Source: Hypomesus transpacificus
Taxonomy: Eukaryota; Chordata; Actinopteri; Osmeriformes; Osmeridae
Assembly: GCF_021917145.1 (NCBI RefSeq)
Contig: NC_061076.1
Location: 2,027,032 to 2,091,031, forward strand
Direction: 5' to 3'
DNA length: 64,000 bases
Shown here in pieces: positions 33,890-46,500 of the stretch. The translations under genes were made by a program, and so were the position numbers. Positions within the stretch are counted from its first letter, which is position 1, and each line of letters begins with the position of its first letter. Below the pieces are notes generated by a model, which was not told the DNA's origin, did no database searches, and saw only the letters and a list, made by a program, of their open reading frames with translations.

Positions 33890-36800
33890 ATGAATGGGGA
33901 AATGGAACCGTCCATCAAAGATATAGGTGAGATAATGTGTATGTTCAGCGGTGGTGTTATTCAGTGTCAATAGTGATCATTCATAGTTTGGCAGTTAATA
34001 ACTTTTAATCTAGTATGTCCCATTAAACATAAAATGTTTTTTTTGTCTGTTTGTAGTATGGCCTCAGGATGATCTGCTTAAACTGTTGGAGGTCATGAAA
34101 GTGAACCTCCCTCAGAAAGACCTGACTAAGTATAAAACATCAGAGTCACATCTTGATTGGGAAAAGGTAGCCTTTAACTCCTACACAGCAGAGATGTGTA
34201 AACAGAAATGGCTGGAGGTCTCCAAGGAGGTGAGACTTGCTCCCATTGACCTAATTGATAACATATCTTAGGGTTTTTTCTAGCAGTTTGGTGGTGTTGG
34301 TTCTTGTTGCACTATGTTAAAGCACAGTTCAAGATGTGTACATCTAATTAATGGTCTTTCGTGTAAGCATGTTGGTAATTTGTACCCCCACAGATTCGTA
34401 AGTTTCGTACATTAACAGAGCTGATTTTTGACGCCCAAGACTACATTAAGAATCCCTACAAAGGCAAGAAGCTCAAGGTATGCTTGAATTTAGTCAATTC
34501 CACATTGACAAAGGGCTACTCACAACATGACACTGAAAGTTTAATCTATTGTGAAAGAAAAAAAACGATCTTTAAATTTCTGGATTTAGATATTGATTAC
34601 TCAGCGGGAGATGTTTTACAGTCAATAAATTACGTTGAATCCTGATAAAGTCAGATATCCCATTTAAAGCAATACAAAGAATTCACACTGATACATTAGT
34701 AGAAAGATTTGAGTGGCTAGAGTGAACCAGTCTACCCATTAGGGATGGCACCTTGAATTCTAATTCAGCATAAACATTGATTTACCAAGTCAAGCATATA
34801 AATAACAATAGTAGCTTTCTAAGCATTTCAATAACTCAAGGAATATCTAAATAACATAATGTAAACCCTACAAACATTCACAAAGTATTTCCTTTTTTTG
34901 GTTAAACAGAAGCATCCAGACTTTCCAAAAAAGCCCTTAACCCCATACTTCCGGTTCTTTATGGAAAAGAGAGCAAAGTATGCCAAGCTGCACCCTGAGA
35001 TGAGCAACTTGGACCTCACCAAGATTCTCTCCAAGAAGTACAGAGAGCTTCCAGAAAAGAAGAAGGTCGGTTACACACAGAGAGTCCAAGAGGAGAAGAC
35101 AGATGGATATAAAGAGATTATATCTTTTGGTCATTTTTTCATGTACGGCTTTGCTCTGTCCCCTGCGTTTTAAAACAGAAAAAGTACGTAGAAGACTTCC
35201 TGAGAGACAAGGAAACATTTGTGCAAAGCATGCTGAAGTTCAGGTGAGATTTCATGTCATCCTGCTTGACTATTGTAACATATTTATGGTGGATTTGTGT
35301 TTGTGCGTTGCGTATGGGAGTCAGATGGCTGAGCGGTGAGGGAGTCGGGCTAGTAATCAGAAGGTTGCCGGATCAATTCCCCACCAAGCCAAATGACGTT
35401 GTGTCCTTGGGCAAGGCACTTCACCCTACTTGCCTCGGGGGGAATGTCCCTGTACTTACTGTAAGTCGCTCTGGATAAGAGCGTCTGCTAAATGACTAAA
35501 TATAAAATGTATGTAGGGAGCTTCACCCAGACCTGATGGAGAGCATGACGAAGAAAGGTTCCAACGTGCCAGAGAAGCCTAGAACACCTCAGCAGTTGTG
35601 GTATAACCATGAGAAGAAGGCACTCCTCAAAACACACCCAGATGTGAGTCACAGTCTCTCTGTGTCTTCCAAGACGACTATTTAGCACTGGCAAAGGAAC
35701 TTTGCATTCACTGCTGTCAGCTGTATACAATTTGTCAACGTCTCAGTATTGGTTTCTTTCAATGGCAGGCGACCACCAAAGACATTAAAGATAGTCTTGG
35801 GAAACAGTGGACGCAGCTGTCTGACAAAAAGAGACTTAAGTGGATCGGAAAGTCTCTGGAACTGCTGAAACTGTATGAGGTGAGAGAAGTTATTTTATTT
35901 AAGTTCAATCATAGAAGTTTATACAAGTGTCAGTCAAGAAACAAAGTGGGTGTGAATTATTTTGTGTTCTGTTCGTCAGGAGACAATGCGGGAGTACATT
36001 CAACAGCACCCAGAGCTGAACATGACCCAGGAGAACATTGTGAAGTCGACCCTGACAAAGGCTGAGAGACATCTGAAAGACAAGTCTGATGGCAGGCCGG
36101 ACAAACCCCCTCCGTGAGTAGACCGTCTAATACAACATTTGTTCACTACTGTTACTGATTGATCTCTCTTATGGAAAGACAGGCAGGAAATAAATGCTTA
36201 TACTGTGTGTTTTGCATGTGTGTTTTAGGAACGGTTACTCCATGTTCTGTGCAGAGTTGATGTCTAGCATGAAGGACGTACCAAGCACAGAGCGCATGGT
36301 CATGTGCAGCCAACAGTGGAAGCTGCTCAAGCAAGCTGAAAAAGATGGATACCAGAAACGCTGTGAGCAGGTAAGCAACCTACCTGACTGTGAAGATGCA
36401 TTTCAAATGGTCCCTATGTCTTGTCTTTACTCAAGTTAAGTTTTCAAAAATACGTGTTTTGTTTTTTTCAGAGGAAGAAAGAATACGAAATTGAGATGAA
36501 CCGATTTCTTTGTGTAAGTCTTGTTTGTTTTGGGGGGTTTATGAACGAAATGACCATTATTGGAAATCGTTCTGTTCTACAGTACAAGCTATTTGTGTGT
36601 ATGTCCACAGAGTTTGTCAGAGGAGGAACAGCAGCGCGTCTTGGGCGAGCAAAAGATGTTAGGCTTTAAAAAAGGCAATGGAGCTAACAGTCCTGCCGCC
36701 AAAAAGAAGAATTCTAAAGCAAAGGTAAGCATCTCAATGCACTAGATCCAAAATGGCCGCCACTGCCCCCGAGGGATCAGCTAGTTTGAGCTCCAGGGCA

Positions 36801-38747
36801 GCTGGAGCGTGCTCCGTAAATTCGAGGTCTTGTCATAATGCTCAACCACTCTGTGACTTGCAGGCCAGCCCAGAGAAGCCCAAAAGGCCCATCTCAGCTA
36901 TGTTCATCTTCTCGGAAGAAAAACGTCCTAAACTGCAGCAGGAGAGACCTGACCTGTCTGAGAGTGAGCTCACCAGGCTGCTGGCACGCATGTGGAATGA
37001 CCTCTCAGATAAGAAAAAGGTACAATACCTTTGAGAATAGCACACCGTAGTGCAGTACAGTAGAGCATGGTACTGTACAGTAGAAAAGAGCAGGCAAGCT
37101 TAGCTATTTGAAGGTTACATGGCATTGTGACCGTGGTGACAAGTTGTTATCTTGCCCCTTCAGGAGAAGTTTAAGCGGCTTGAGACTGTTCTGAAAGCCG
37201 AGTCCGAGAAGAAAGGAAAACAGGATCGTAACCAGCTCCCAGACACCCCCAAAACAGCTCAGGACATCTGGCAACAGAGCGTCATAGGAGACTACCTGGC
37301 CAGATTCAAGGTTTGGCTTAAACTCACTGCCCAAGTCCGCTCCACACACCTTGAAAGCCACTTTAGCCTGTCTAAACATTACACACCGTTACTTTACAGA
37401 ACGACCGACCGAAGGCCCAAAAGGCCATGGAAGCAACGTGGAACACCATGGAGAAGAAGGAGAAGATTGTCTGGATCAAGAAGGCAGCAGAGGACCAGAA
37501 AAGATACGATGTAAGCCGAGATGGCAGTTGGAACAAGCAGGCTGATCTGCCGAATGGCAGGATGTAGACCAGTGTAGGTGATACAGCTGACTCACTCCCT
37601 CCTCTCTCTCTTTCCCGACAGAGGGAACTGAGTGACATGCGCTCACCTGCCACCATCATCGCCTCAGGGAAGAAGATGAAGTTTGAGGGCGAGCCCAAGA
37701 AACCACCATCGTGAGTGTTGTTTTTAAAATGAAAATAAATGTATGGTCGACAATACAAGATTACATCATTTTGATACTTTGTGTCTTCTTTCAGAAATGG
37801 CTATCAGAAGTTCTCACAGGAAATGCTGTCCAATGGCGAGCTGAACCATCTTCCAATGAAGGAGCGGATGGCTGAGATCGGCGGCCGCTGGCAGAGGCAG
37901 ACCCAGAAGGAGAAGGACCGCTACAAGAAGATTGCTGAGGAGAAGCAGAGGCAGTACAAAGTCCTGCTGGAACAGTGGCTAGCGGTACGCGTCCCTCGAT
38001 TTGATCTTGCCTTTCTGAAAAGTTAATCGTTCTATGTGATTCCTGTGCACCTTCAACCTACAAAGTATTGTCTAACTCTTTTTTCCTTGGTTCTACAGAG
38101 TATTTCTCCTCAAGAGAGAGCTACTTACAAGGAATACAACTCGCAAGTAAGTCATGCATGTTCTATGAATTCCACAGATTTACATTGTATGTCACACAGT
38201 ACTAAATTTCTTAAAAGAATGCTAATGCATTTCCTGTTTGCTTCTCAGAAAAGAAAGAGCACAGCAAAACCAGGAGGCACTAATGCCAAAGTTCCAGCCA
38301 AGGCAGTAAAAAAAATAGTATGTTCCATTTCAGCACTGATAGACTGGTATACTCTGCTGAGGTCAACACAGGTCACTCATCACTGAATCTTCCCCCCCCC
38401 CCCAGGAATCGGAGGATGAAGATGATGATGATGATGATGATGACGACGAGGAGGAGGAAGAGAAGGCCTCTTCCGAGGCAGATTCCTCCAGTGGAGACAA
38501 CAGTGAAGAGGAGGACGACGACGACGATGATGATGTTAGTGTTCGCGCGGTCTGGCTTTCTAGTGCCATTCACTGCTGATGTTCATTATTGCTGTCTCGA
38601 GCTGCCATGACGATGCAGGGCTAACGGTTTCTGTTTGGACTCCACTTGCAGAACGAGGAGGAGGAGGCGGAAGACAAGGAGAACAAGTCTGAGAGCAGTA
38701 GCAGCGAGTCGAGCTCTGCTGAGACGTCGGACTCTGATTCAGACTAA
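33890..38747 (+). CDS. ubtf: Upstream binding transcription factor UBF
   Basis: Twenty coding exons (33890-33926, 34057-34229, 34394-34477, 34910-35065, 35179-35243, 35517-35643, 35769-35879, 35980-36113, 36229-36370, 36472-36513, 36611-36724, 36864-37019, 37164-37310, 37400-37510, 37622-37710, 37795-37984, 38099-38146, 38249-38317, 38406-38534, 38652-38747) give 739 aa; human UBF is 764. UBF binds rDNA in the nucleolus and drives RNA polymerase I transcription. The N-terminal dimerisation region leads into six HMG boxes at about residues 104-170, 188-255, 292-357, 396-466, 475-540 and 562-630 ([98 protein letters not shown]). An Asp/Glu/Ser-rich acidic tail closes the protein. Exon 7 is exactly 111 nt, phase 0, and matches the cassette skipped in mammalian UBF2. 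A SINE ends at the acceptor of exon 6. Confidence 0.96.
35316..35508 (+). mobile_element. tRNA-derived SINE in ubtf intron 5, abutting exon 6
   Basis: Forward copy from 'gggagtcagatggctgagcg' (A-box-like) through 'ggttgccggatcaattcccc' (B-box-like) to 'gagcgtctgctaaatgacta'. The tail ends about 10-20 bases before the exon 6 acceptor at 35516/35517, so the branch region and most of the 3' splice site are SINE-derived. Confidence 0.9.
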
Positions 38748-40850
38748 TAAGGGTCGGTTCTGACCTGATAGACTGAACAGCGCTGAGCTGAGCCAAGAGT
38801 CTAGGGAGCTCTGCCACTGTGCCGACCCTGCTGTCCTCCCGCCACCAGAGAGCGCTCATGCACCCCCACCTCCATCTCACACAAGCCCCTCATTTCTCCT
38901 GTAGTGGTTAACTGTTCATTCAGGGGGATACCCTGCTCTTTAAGGCCCTCTGTCCATTATCTCATTCACTTCTAACCGGTTCCATTGCCCATCTGGTCTT
39001 AGGCTACCCTAGGTTGAGCCTCTGGCTTTATGATAGGGCAGTTGGGTATATTTGGATAGTTTTAAGTTGCATGGGTGCAAATATTTGAAATGGTTGTCTG
39101 TTTTTTTGGTTGGTAATTTAAATTTGGCCCCAGAACCCACATTTTTATGTGAATCCTGACTGATCTAGTGTGAGGTTTCTCGACCACTCATTGGAGTAGG
39201 GGTGTTGTAAAGAGGCTTCACAAAGCCAAAGAACCTATGTTTTCTGGTGGATTAGTTTGGGGTGGGAGGTAGCTAGCAGGTGACCAAATAATTGCACTCT
39301 TGAGAATGTTTTTTTTTTTTTTCTCTCTTTTCAATTCTTCTTTGGCGCCTCTGCTTTGTTTCTGCTAAAAATGTTGATGTGATTTTTATTGTTTGGTTCT
39401 TACAGAGGTGGTAACTTCAGGAAAAATTTAAGCCATTATGAATGTCTTTTTGTTGCTGGAAAATCAGAGATGTAACAATTAGCTAACAGTTTGAGTGGGG
39501 TTAGGTGCATTTTTTTAAAATGCCTTTCCGTTGTCATTGACTGGTGTCAAAGTTCAAAGGTAACTGACGCCTATTTATTTATATAACATGACCTACCTTT
39601 TTGGAAAGTTCAAAATTTTGTAGAACAAATCCAATACAATTATTTTTGACTCATGTTGATTCTGATGTTGCTTTTGAGGTTTAGATGTTCATCAATAGAC
39701 CTGTAAAAGTGAATGTTTGTTGGTGGACATGAGCAATTTCAGTTTTTGCTTTCCACAAATGGAGTATAGTTCTTCTTGACTTGCTGGAACGTTTCAAACT
39801 TGGTGTTGATTTCTTCCTTTAACCACTGTTTTACACTTGATTTATTGATGATTTGCTGATTTTTAATTTTCTATTTGAAACATTAAGATGGATTTAGAAA
39901 ATGCTTATAGTTGTCTGTATTTTCAGTGAATCCATTCATTTGACATAGATTCAAATTGAATTGAATTGAAGCCTGATGATTTTAGTCTGATGTGTATCCC
40001 AAAAGAGGTGTGCACTTAATGTAAACCTGCCCCTACCCTCGTCCTCTGCTCAACAGTGTCTGTGTCAGAAAGAAAAGAGCGAGCACTCTGTTACGTGTTT
40101 ATGATTACGTAGTGTGAATGTTACTGCGCGAGGACACATCCGAACACCACACCAATAACATGAATGTAGATATTGATTAAGCCGTTAAACCGTTCAAAAG
40201 GCGAAAGAATTCAGCTAATCAGTGCTGTCCGATTGTTACCAGCATATATACAAATGACCCACGGGTTATTTAATGGGTTTCTAGTGTCTTGCAATTGACC
40301 TCCAAATAAATACCATAGAATGCGGTAAAAACGTTAGATAAGACTGAGTTTGACAATTACGAAGTTAAATAGGCTATTGTTAAATAAATTAAACCAGCAT
40401 TGTGGGCTATTTATGGTTTGTCAAGCGAGTTTGAGAAAGCATGATGTCAGGACATGGGAAAAGGGACTTTGGGGACCTGTGTTGCCAATGGGAAACGTGG
40501 GGTAAACATTGTTATATGGTATTTGTAAATATTGCTTTTTTGTATTGAGTGGTTATTGTTTGAGTAGTACTTTTATTTGGCAAAGCCTTGTCATTGGCTT
40601 CATTTGAGGCCAGTGAGCCCATTGCTTACATGGGAGACGTTTTTAGTTTAATTTTGTCGGTTTTAGTTGTTACATCTCCCCATGTTTTTTTCTTTGTAGA
40701 TGTAAAAAAAAAGAAAAAAAAATGAACAAAAGCTTTACAAATTTGTACTGCGGATCATTTGACACATTTTGATGTTTTCTATAGTTAAGGGTGTTCTTAT
40801 GTCCCTGCAATTTAAATATTTGGGCAAATAAACTTGATCTTTAACAAAAT
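38748..40850 (+). other. ubtf 3' UTR
   Basis: About 2.1 kb without coding exons after the ubtf stop. A canonical AATAAA at 40827-40832 follows an AT-rich end and is the likely main polyadenylation signal. Two short A- or T-rich runs occur; no transposable element was recognised. Confidence 0.6.
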
Positions 40851-41269
40851 GCAATGTATGTACTTGTATTAGTGAGCCAAATAACTGCATTCAGGTAGTC
40901 GAGAAAAAACTGTATTTGAAGGACTAATCACAAACCTAAACACACTCGGGGATAATCTGCATTATTGAGCTCAGTCACTTTTTGCAATAAACGAATTGGA
41001 TGTGGATTTGTTCCGCTTTGTAAAGTAATCAACCACAGATCAGATTTGGCGAAGAAGGAACACCTCGGCGATCGTTTTATGTTGTCTGTACATAAAGAAA
41101 ATGGCTGTCCTTTCTGCGTAAATTGTATTTCTCGTCACTTCTCCAACCAGTGCGCATTCAGTGTGGAAAATTATTAACAATTGAATTCGGAGCATCATTA
41201 AACAGATTGGACGAAAGGAAAACAAAGATTGTTGAAATGCCTGTTGGTAAAAAAACTATTTGGCGTCTA

Positions 41270-42122
41270 TGACTCCTGGCCTGCATTGGCAGAGCGTCGT
41301 CAGTTCAGACAGCGCTTTATTTTCACAAAACTAAGGGAAGCTAGCTGTGGAGGTGAGTGAATGAAAATGTATCAATCTAGCAAACAGTTTGCTAAGTGAT
41401 TGTAAAGTGTGTCTGAATAATCTGCAACATCCGGACCTCATCTATCTTTTTCGACATGACAAACAGCTGTACTAGCCAGCTAGCTCTAGCTATTCGTACA
41501 GTGTGAATTAGCGATTCGTTTTGGGTTCAGTACTGTACTAAGTGACGTCTATTTTGTAAACGTCGTTAGCTATTCTAGCTAGTCTAGTTGTTTTATTAAG
41601 TAGTATAATAGTAGTTTAGCTGATAATTATAATAATCTAGCAACAAACAAGCTAGCTGGATATAACGTTGTTCGATCTGTACCAACGTTAGTTAGAGCTA
41701 TCTAACTAGCTAGCCTAACCGAATTGCATGTTTGTTATTATACCAGTAGCTATAGCACAGACCAGTAGCTAGCTCTAGCTACTGTTGATAAGAAAGGTGG
41801 CTAGCTCGGAAGTACAGTACGTAATTGGCCGTGACCTTTTTATTTTTACTGCGTTGGTAAAAGTGTACAACCCCACTTTTGTGTGGCTAACGTTAATGTA
41901 TAAGGTATAATATTAACCAGTGCATCCGTCTTTGTCGAGAAATGATATGGTGTGGTTGAGTTACAATGCTACCAAATCACCGACGCCAGGAGGATAGTCT
42001 AGCAGTAACCTAGCCTGTTTGTTTATTTTCACTTCCAGACAGTGTCACAACGAAAGAGCCATTCAAACCAACCATTCCGAAAAAAAGTATTGATGGAATT
42101 TATTTGAAAAGTGCCGGAGAAG
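41270..42122 (+). other. Probable atxn7l3 promoter and 5'-UTR exons
   Basis: A donor-like 'gctgtggag/gtgagtg' at about 41350 and an exon-like segment 42040-42122 ('cacttccag' before, 'gtacag' after) precede the coding start at 42600. The interval is rich in 'gctagctagc' motifs, as is often seen near fish promoters. Exon boundaries here rest on splice-site appearance only. Confidence 0.4.
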
Positions 42123-42283
42123 GTACAGTATCCTCAGTTGTTACAGTTCAGCTATGGCCCCATTGTAATTGTATCATAGAAAGCGCCCCATCTTGACTAA
42201 TAATGACCCTTAACTTGTTTTTAAGAAAAGACCAACAAGGTAAGAGAATCAGCTAATGATATACAGTAATTAATGGTTTATAT

Positions 42284-42460
42284 TTAGTCATTTAGCAGAC
42301 GCTCTTATCCAGAGCGACTTCCAGTAAGTACAGGGACATTCTCCCCGAGGCAAGTTGGGTGAAGTGCCTTACCCAAGGACACAACGTCATTTGTCACGGC
42401 CAGGAATCGAACCGGCTGATTAATAGCCCAACTCTCGAACCGCTCAGCCATCTGACCTGA
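42284..42460 (-). mobile_element. tRNA-derived SINE, atxn7l3 5' region
   Basis: Reverse copy running from the tail 'tttagtcatttagcagacgc' to the tRNA-like head near 'cgctcagccatctgacc'. It lies between the putative leader exon and the first coding exon of atxn7l3 and is a few bases shorter than the other copies in its head. Confidence 0.85.
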
Positions 42461-42599
42461 ATGGTTAATCTGATAATGCAAAATCTGCAAATGTAATATA
42501 ATGCATACATATCTAATAATACTTATCTTAATATGTCTTCCTTGTAGTGCTGTTACATCTGTGCCATGTGGCTGTGAATCCTCCCAAACATTTTTGCAA

Positions 42600-43557
42600 A
42601 TGAAAATGGAGGATATGTCTATGTCAGGCCTGGACAACACCAAGCTAGAGGTGAAGTACCACCCGTAGTGATATGCATCAATTAATGATTTACCATGCCC
42701 CTTATTTTATGGTGTGCAGTGTTTGAGACTTAAGGAAACCTTTTGACTAGTGTTGAAATGTTGTCACCTTGCAGGCCTTGGCTCAAGACATCTACTCTGA
42801 ATTGGTGGAGGACACCTGTCTGGGTCTGTGCTTTGAGGTGCATCGTGCTGTTAAACAGGGCTATTTCTTCTTGGATGAGACAGACCAAGAGAGCATGAAG
42901 GACTTTGGTTAGTTTTTGGTGCTTTCTCCATTGTTTTTTAGGCTGTTTGCGAAATACCCCCATTGATTGTCATTATCCATTATCTAACATGGCTAAATAT
43001 AGGAAGTTTTATCATAAGTTAATGGTAGACTACACAGAAGGAAGAGATGGCAAAGGGGTGAGATTTTGGAGTTTTGAAAACTTGTAATTCTCATAATCTG
43101 GTTTACTTTTGTTTCGTTACCTCCTCTAGAAATTGTGGACCAACCAGGGGTGGACATATTTGGGCAAGTGTACAACCAGTGGAAGAACAAGGAATGTGTG
43201 TGTCCCAACTGCAACAGAAGCATTGCTGCGTCCCGTTTTGCACCTCACCTGGAAAAATGTCTGGGCATGGGGCGCAACAGCAGTCGCATTGCCAACCGCA
43301 GGTCAGAAAGAAACCTGAACGCAACTTGCTAGGGAGTCAGATGGCTAAGCGGTGAGGGAGTCGGGCTAGTAATCAGAAGGTTGCCGGATTGACTCCCCGC
43401 TGTGCCAAATGATGTTGTGTCCTTGGGCAAGGCACTTCACCCTACTTGCCTCGGGGGAATGTCCCTGTACTTACTGTAAGTCGCTCTGGATAAGAGCGTC
43501 TGCTAAAATGACTAAATGAACTCCATGGCTGAACCATACTGGACTTTTTATTTAACT

Positions 43558-43589
<32 letters not shown>

Positions 43590-46500
43590 TTAAGTATTGT
43601 GTTTCGGTTCCTCACAGAATAGCCACCAACAACAACACAAGCAAATCGGAGAGTGATCAGGAAGACAACGACGACGTCAATGACAATGACTGGTCATATG
43701 GGTCTGAAAAAAAAGGTAAAAAGTGACATAAACAGATCTGTTGAGAGATGTACAACAATGCTGTTGATCCTAATTTTTATAATATTTTTCTCTCCTTTTG
43801 CCTGTTTTTCTTTTTCTTGTCGCAGCCAAGAAAAGAAAATCAGATAAGGTACTTATACATTCTTTAAAACAACATGTAACTTTGGTAAGTAGCACTTACA
43901 TTCTTGTGCATGTGGCCTTGTATTACAACCATTAACCAACAAATGATCAAACATGATTTGACGCAACATAATATATGTTTAGTTTGTGATCCTATTTATA
44001 AAGTAGCATAATATGAGGTTTACGTTTTGTCTTCCTCAGAACCCAAATTCACCCAGGCGATCAAAATCTTTAAAGCATAAAAATGGTGAGTTACAGGTAT
44101 GGATGTTGTAGATAGAGGTTATTTATTTTGAGCTGGTACTGGTTGTCTAACCTCTCTGGTCGGTCAAGAAGTGCTGGGTCCCAAGCCTTATGTTGCGGAT
44201 CAGGAAACTCTCTTTGTGTGCTTGGGAAATTAGGCATTTCCACAGTAACAGGAAAATGCTGATTTATATACTTCCTTCTATATTATAACCCAAAGTTATT
44301 CATCAGAAGCCAGTGAATAGATACAGTGCCCTCCAAAAGTATTGGAACAGTGAGGCCATTTCCTTTATTTTTGCTGTAGACTGAAAACATTTGGGCTTGA
44401 CATCAAACGATGAATGTGAAACCAGAGATCAACGTTTCAGCTTTTATTTCCAGGTATTTACATCAGGATCTGATGCACAAATTAGAAAATATCACCTTTT
44501 TGTTCGAACCCACCCATTTGTCACGTGAGCAAAAGTATTGGAACATATGACTGACAGGTGTGTTTTGTTGCCCAGGTGTGTCCTATTACATACATTATTC
44601 AATCAATAAATACCACTGAATGTCTACACTCAGGTTCAGATTGGGTAAGATAGGTTTTGTCTATGCAGACTGTATTCAGAGGTGAAAACAACATGAAAAC
44701 CGGAGCGCTGTCTTTGGGTGAAAAACAAGCAATTGTGAGTCTTAGAGAAGATGGAAAATCAATCAGAGCCATTGCAGAAACATTGGCCATAGCCAGTACA
44801 ACCATTTGGAATGTCCTGAAGAAGAAGAAAACTACTGGTGTACTAAGTAACAGACGTCGAACAGGTAGACCAAGGAAAACATCAGCAGTTGATGACAGAA
44901 ACATTGTGAGAGCTGTAAAGAAAGACCCTAAAACAACTGTTAGTGAGATCAGCAACAACCTCCAGATGGCAGGAGTGAAGGTATCACTATCTACTGTTCG
45001 CAGAAGACTTCATGAACAAAAGTACAAGGGCTACACCAGAAGATGCAAACCACTCATTAGCAAGAAGAATAGGAAGGCCAGGCTGGAATTTGCCAAAAAG
45101 TACAGAGATGAACCTCAAAAATTCTGGGACAAAGTTTTATGGACTGATGAGACAAAGATTAACTTTTACCAAAGTGATGGAAAGGCTAAAGTTTGGAGAA
45201 AGAAAGGAACTGCTCATGATCCCAAACACACAAGCTCATCTGTGAAACACGGTGGAGGTAATGTCATGGCTTGGGCTTGCATGGCTTCTTCTGGGACGGG
45301 CTCATTAATCTTCATTGAGGATGTAACACATGATGGCAGCAGCAAAATGAACTCGGAAGTCTACAGAAACATTTTGTCTGCCAATTTAAGGAAAGATGCA
45401 ACCAAACTGATTGGCGGAGCCTTCATCATGCAGCAAGATAACGACCCAAAACACACTGCCAAAACAACAAAGGAGTTCATCAGGGGAAAGAAATGGAAGG
45501 TATTAGACTGGCCAAGTCAATCTCCAGACTTAAACCCTATAGAGCATGCATTTTACCTGCTTAAGAGGAGACTGAAGGGAGGAACCCCACAAAACAAACA
45601 ACAACTGAAAGAGGCTGCAGTGAAAGCCTGGGAAAGCATCAAAAAGGAAGAATGCAAAAGTTTGGTGACGTCAATGGGTCACAGACTTGCTGCAGTTATT
45701 GAAAGCAAAGGATTTGCAACTAAATATTAAGTCTTATTCACTTAAATATGTTTTAAGTATATCTGTTCCAATACTTTTGATCACATGACAAATGGGTGGA
45801 TTCAAACAAAATGTGATATTTTCTTAGTTGTGCATCAGATCCTGATGTAAATACCTGGAAATAAAAGCTGAAACGTTGATCTCTGGTCTCACGTTCATTA
45901 TTTGATGTCAAGCCCAAATGTTTTCAGTCTACAGCAAAAATAAAGGAATTCGCCTCACTGTTCCAATACTTTTGGAGGGCACTGTAGATATAGGTAATAA
46001 TGATTGTTAGTTAATGTGGATTGTGAAGGACTGCTGGAGAGCTCTAGAAGATCAATACAAGGACCATTTTGACTAAATGTTGTGTAATAAATTATGTGAA
46101 ATGTCAAGTTTACAGATTTATGATACATGTTCTTTTTATTTTGTGTTGAATAAGGTGATTTAATTTTAACAGCTAGAGTGAAACCATCTTTCAATTATCG
46201 TCCTACTTTGCATATGACTGACTACACACACATTTCTAACAGTGAGTCGGCAGCTTGGATTGTTAAGTGACCCGTGTACATTTTCCATTGTCTTGAAATA
46301 TTGCATATCATTTATTTTTGATGTTTTTCCATCAGTGTCGTTTTTAAAACAACTTTAATCATGTTTCTTGCTGGAGGGTGTGGTTGTCTTCAAAATTCTT
46401 GTTCAAGCCTATAATGTACCATGTGTAAAATTGGTGCCGCTATTTTCCAACAAGGGCTTAGGAAAACCTTCTACACCACCATTAGATCCTGTGGAATAAA

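Noticed and set aside
35323-35400. tRNA gene (A-box and B-box-like sequence)
   Set aside because: Part of a SINE repeated seven times in the window; no complete cloverleaf and the SINE body and tail follow directly.
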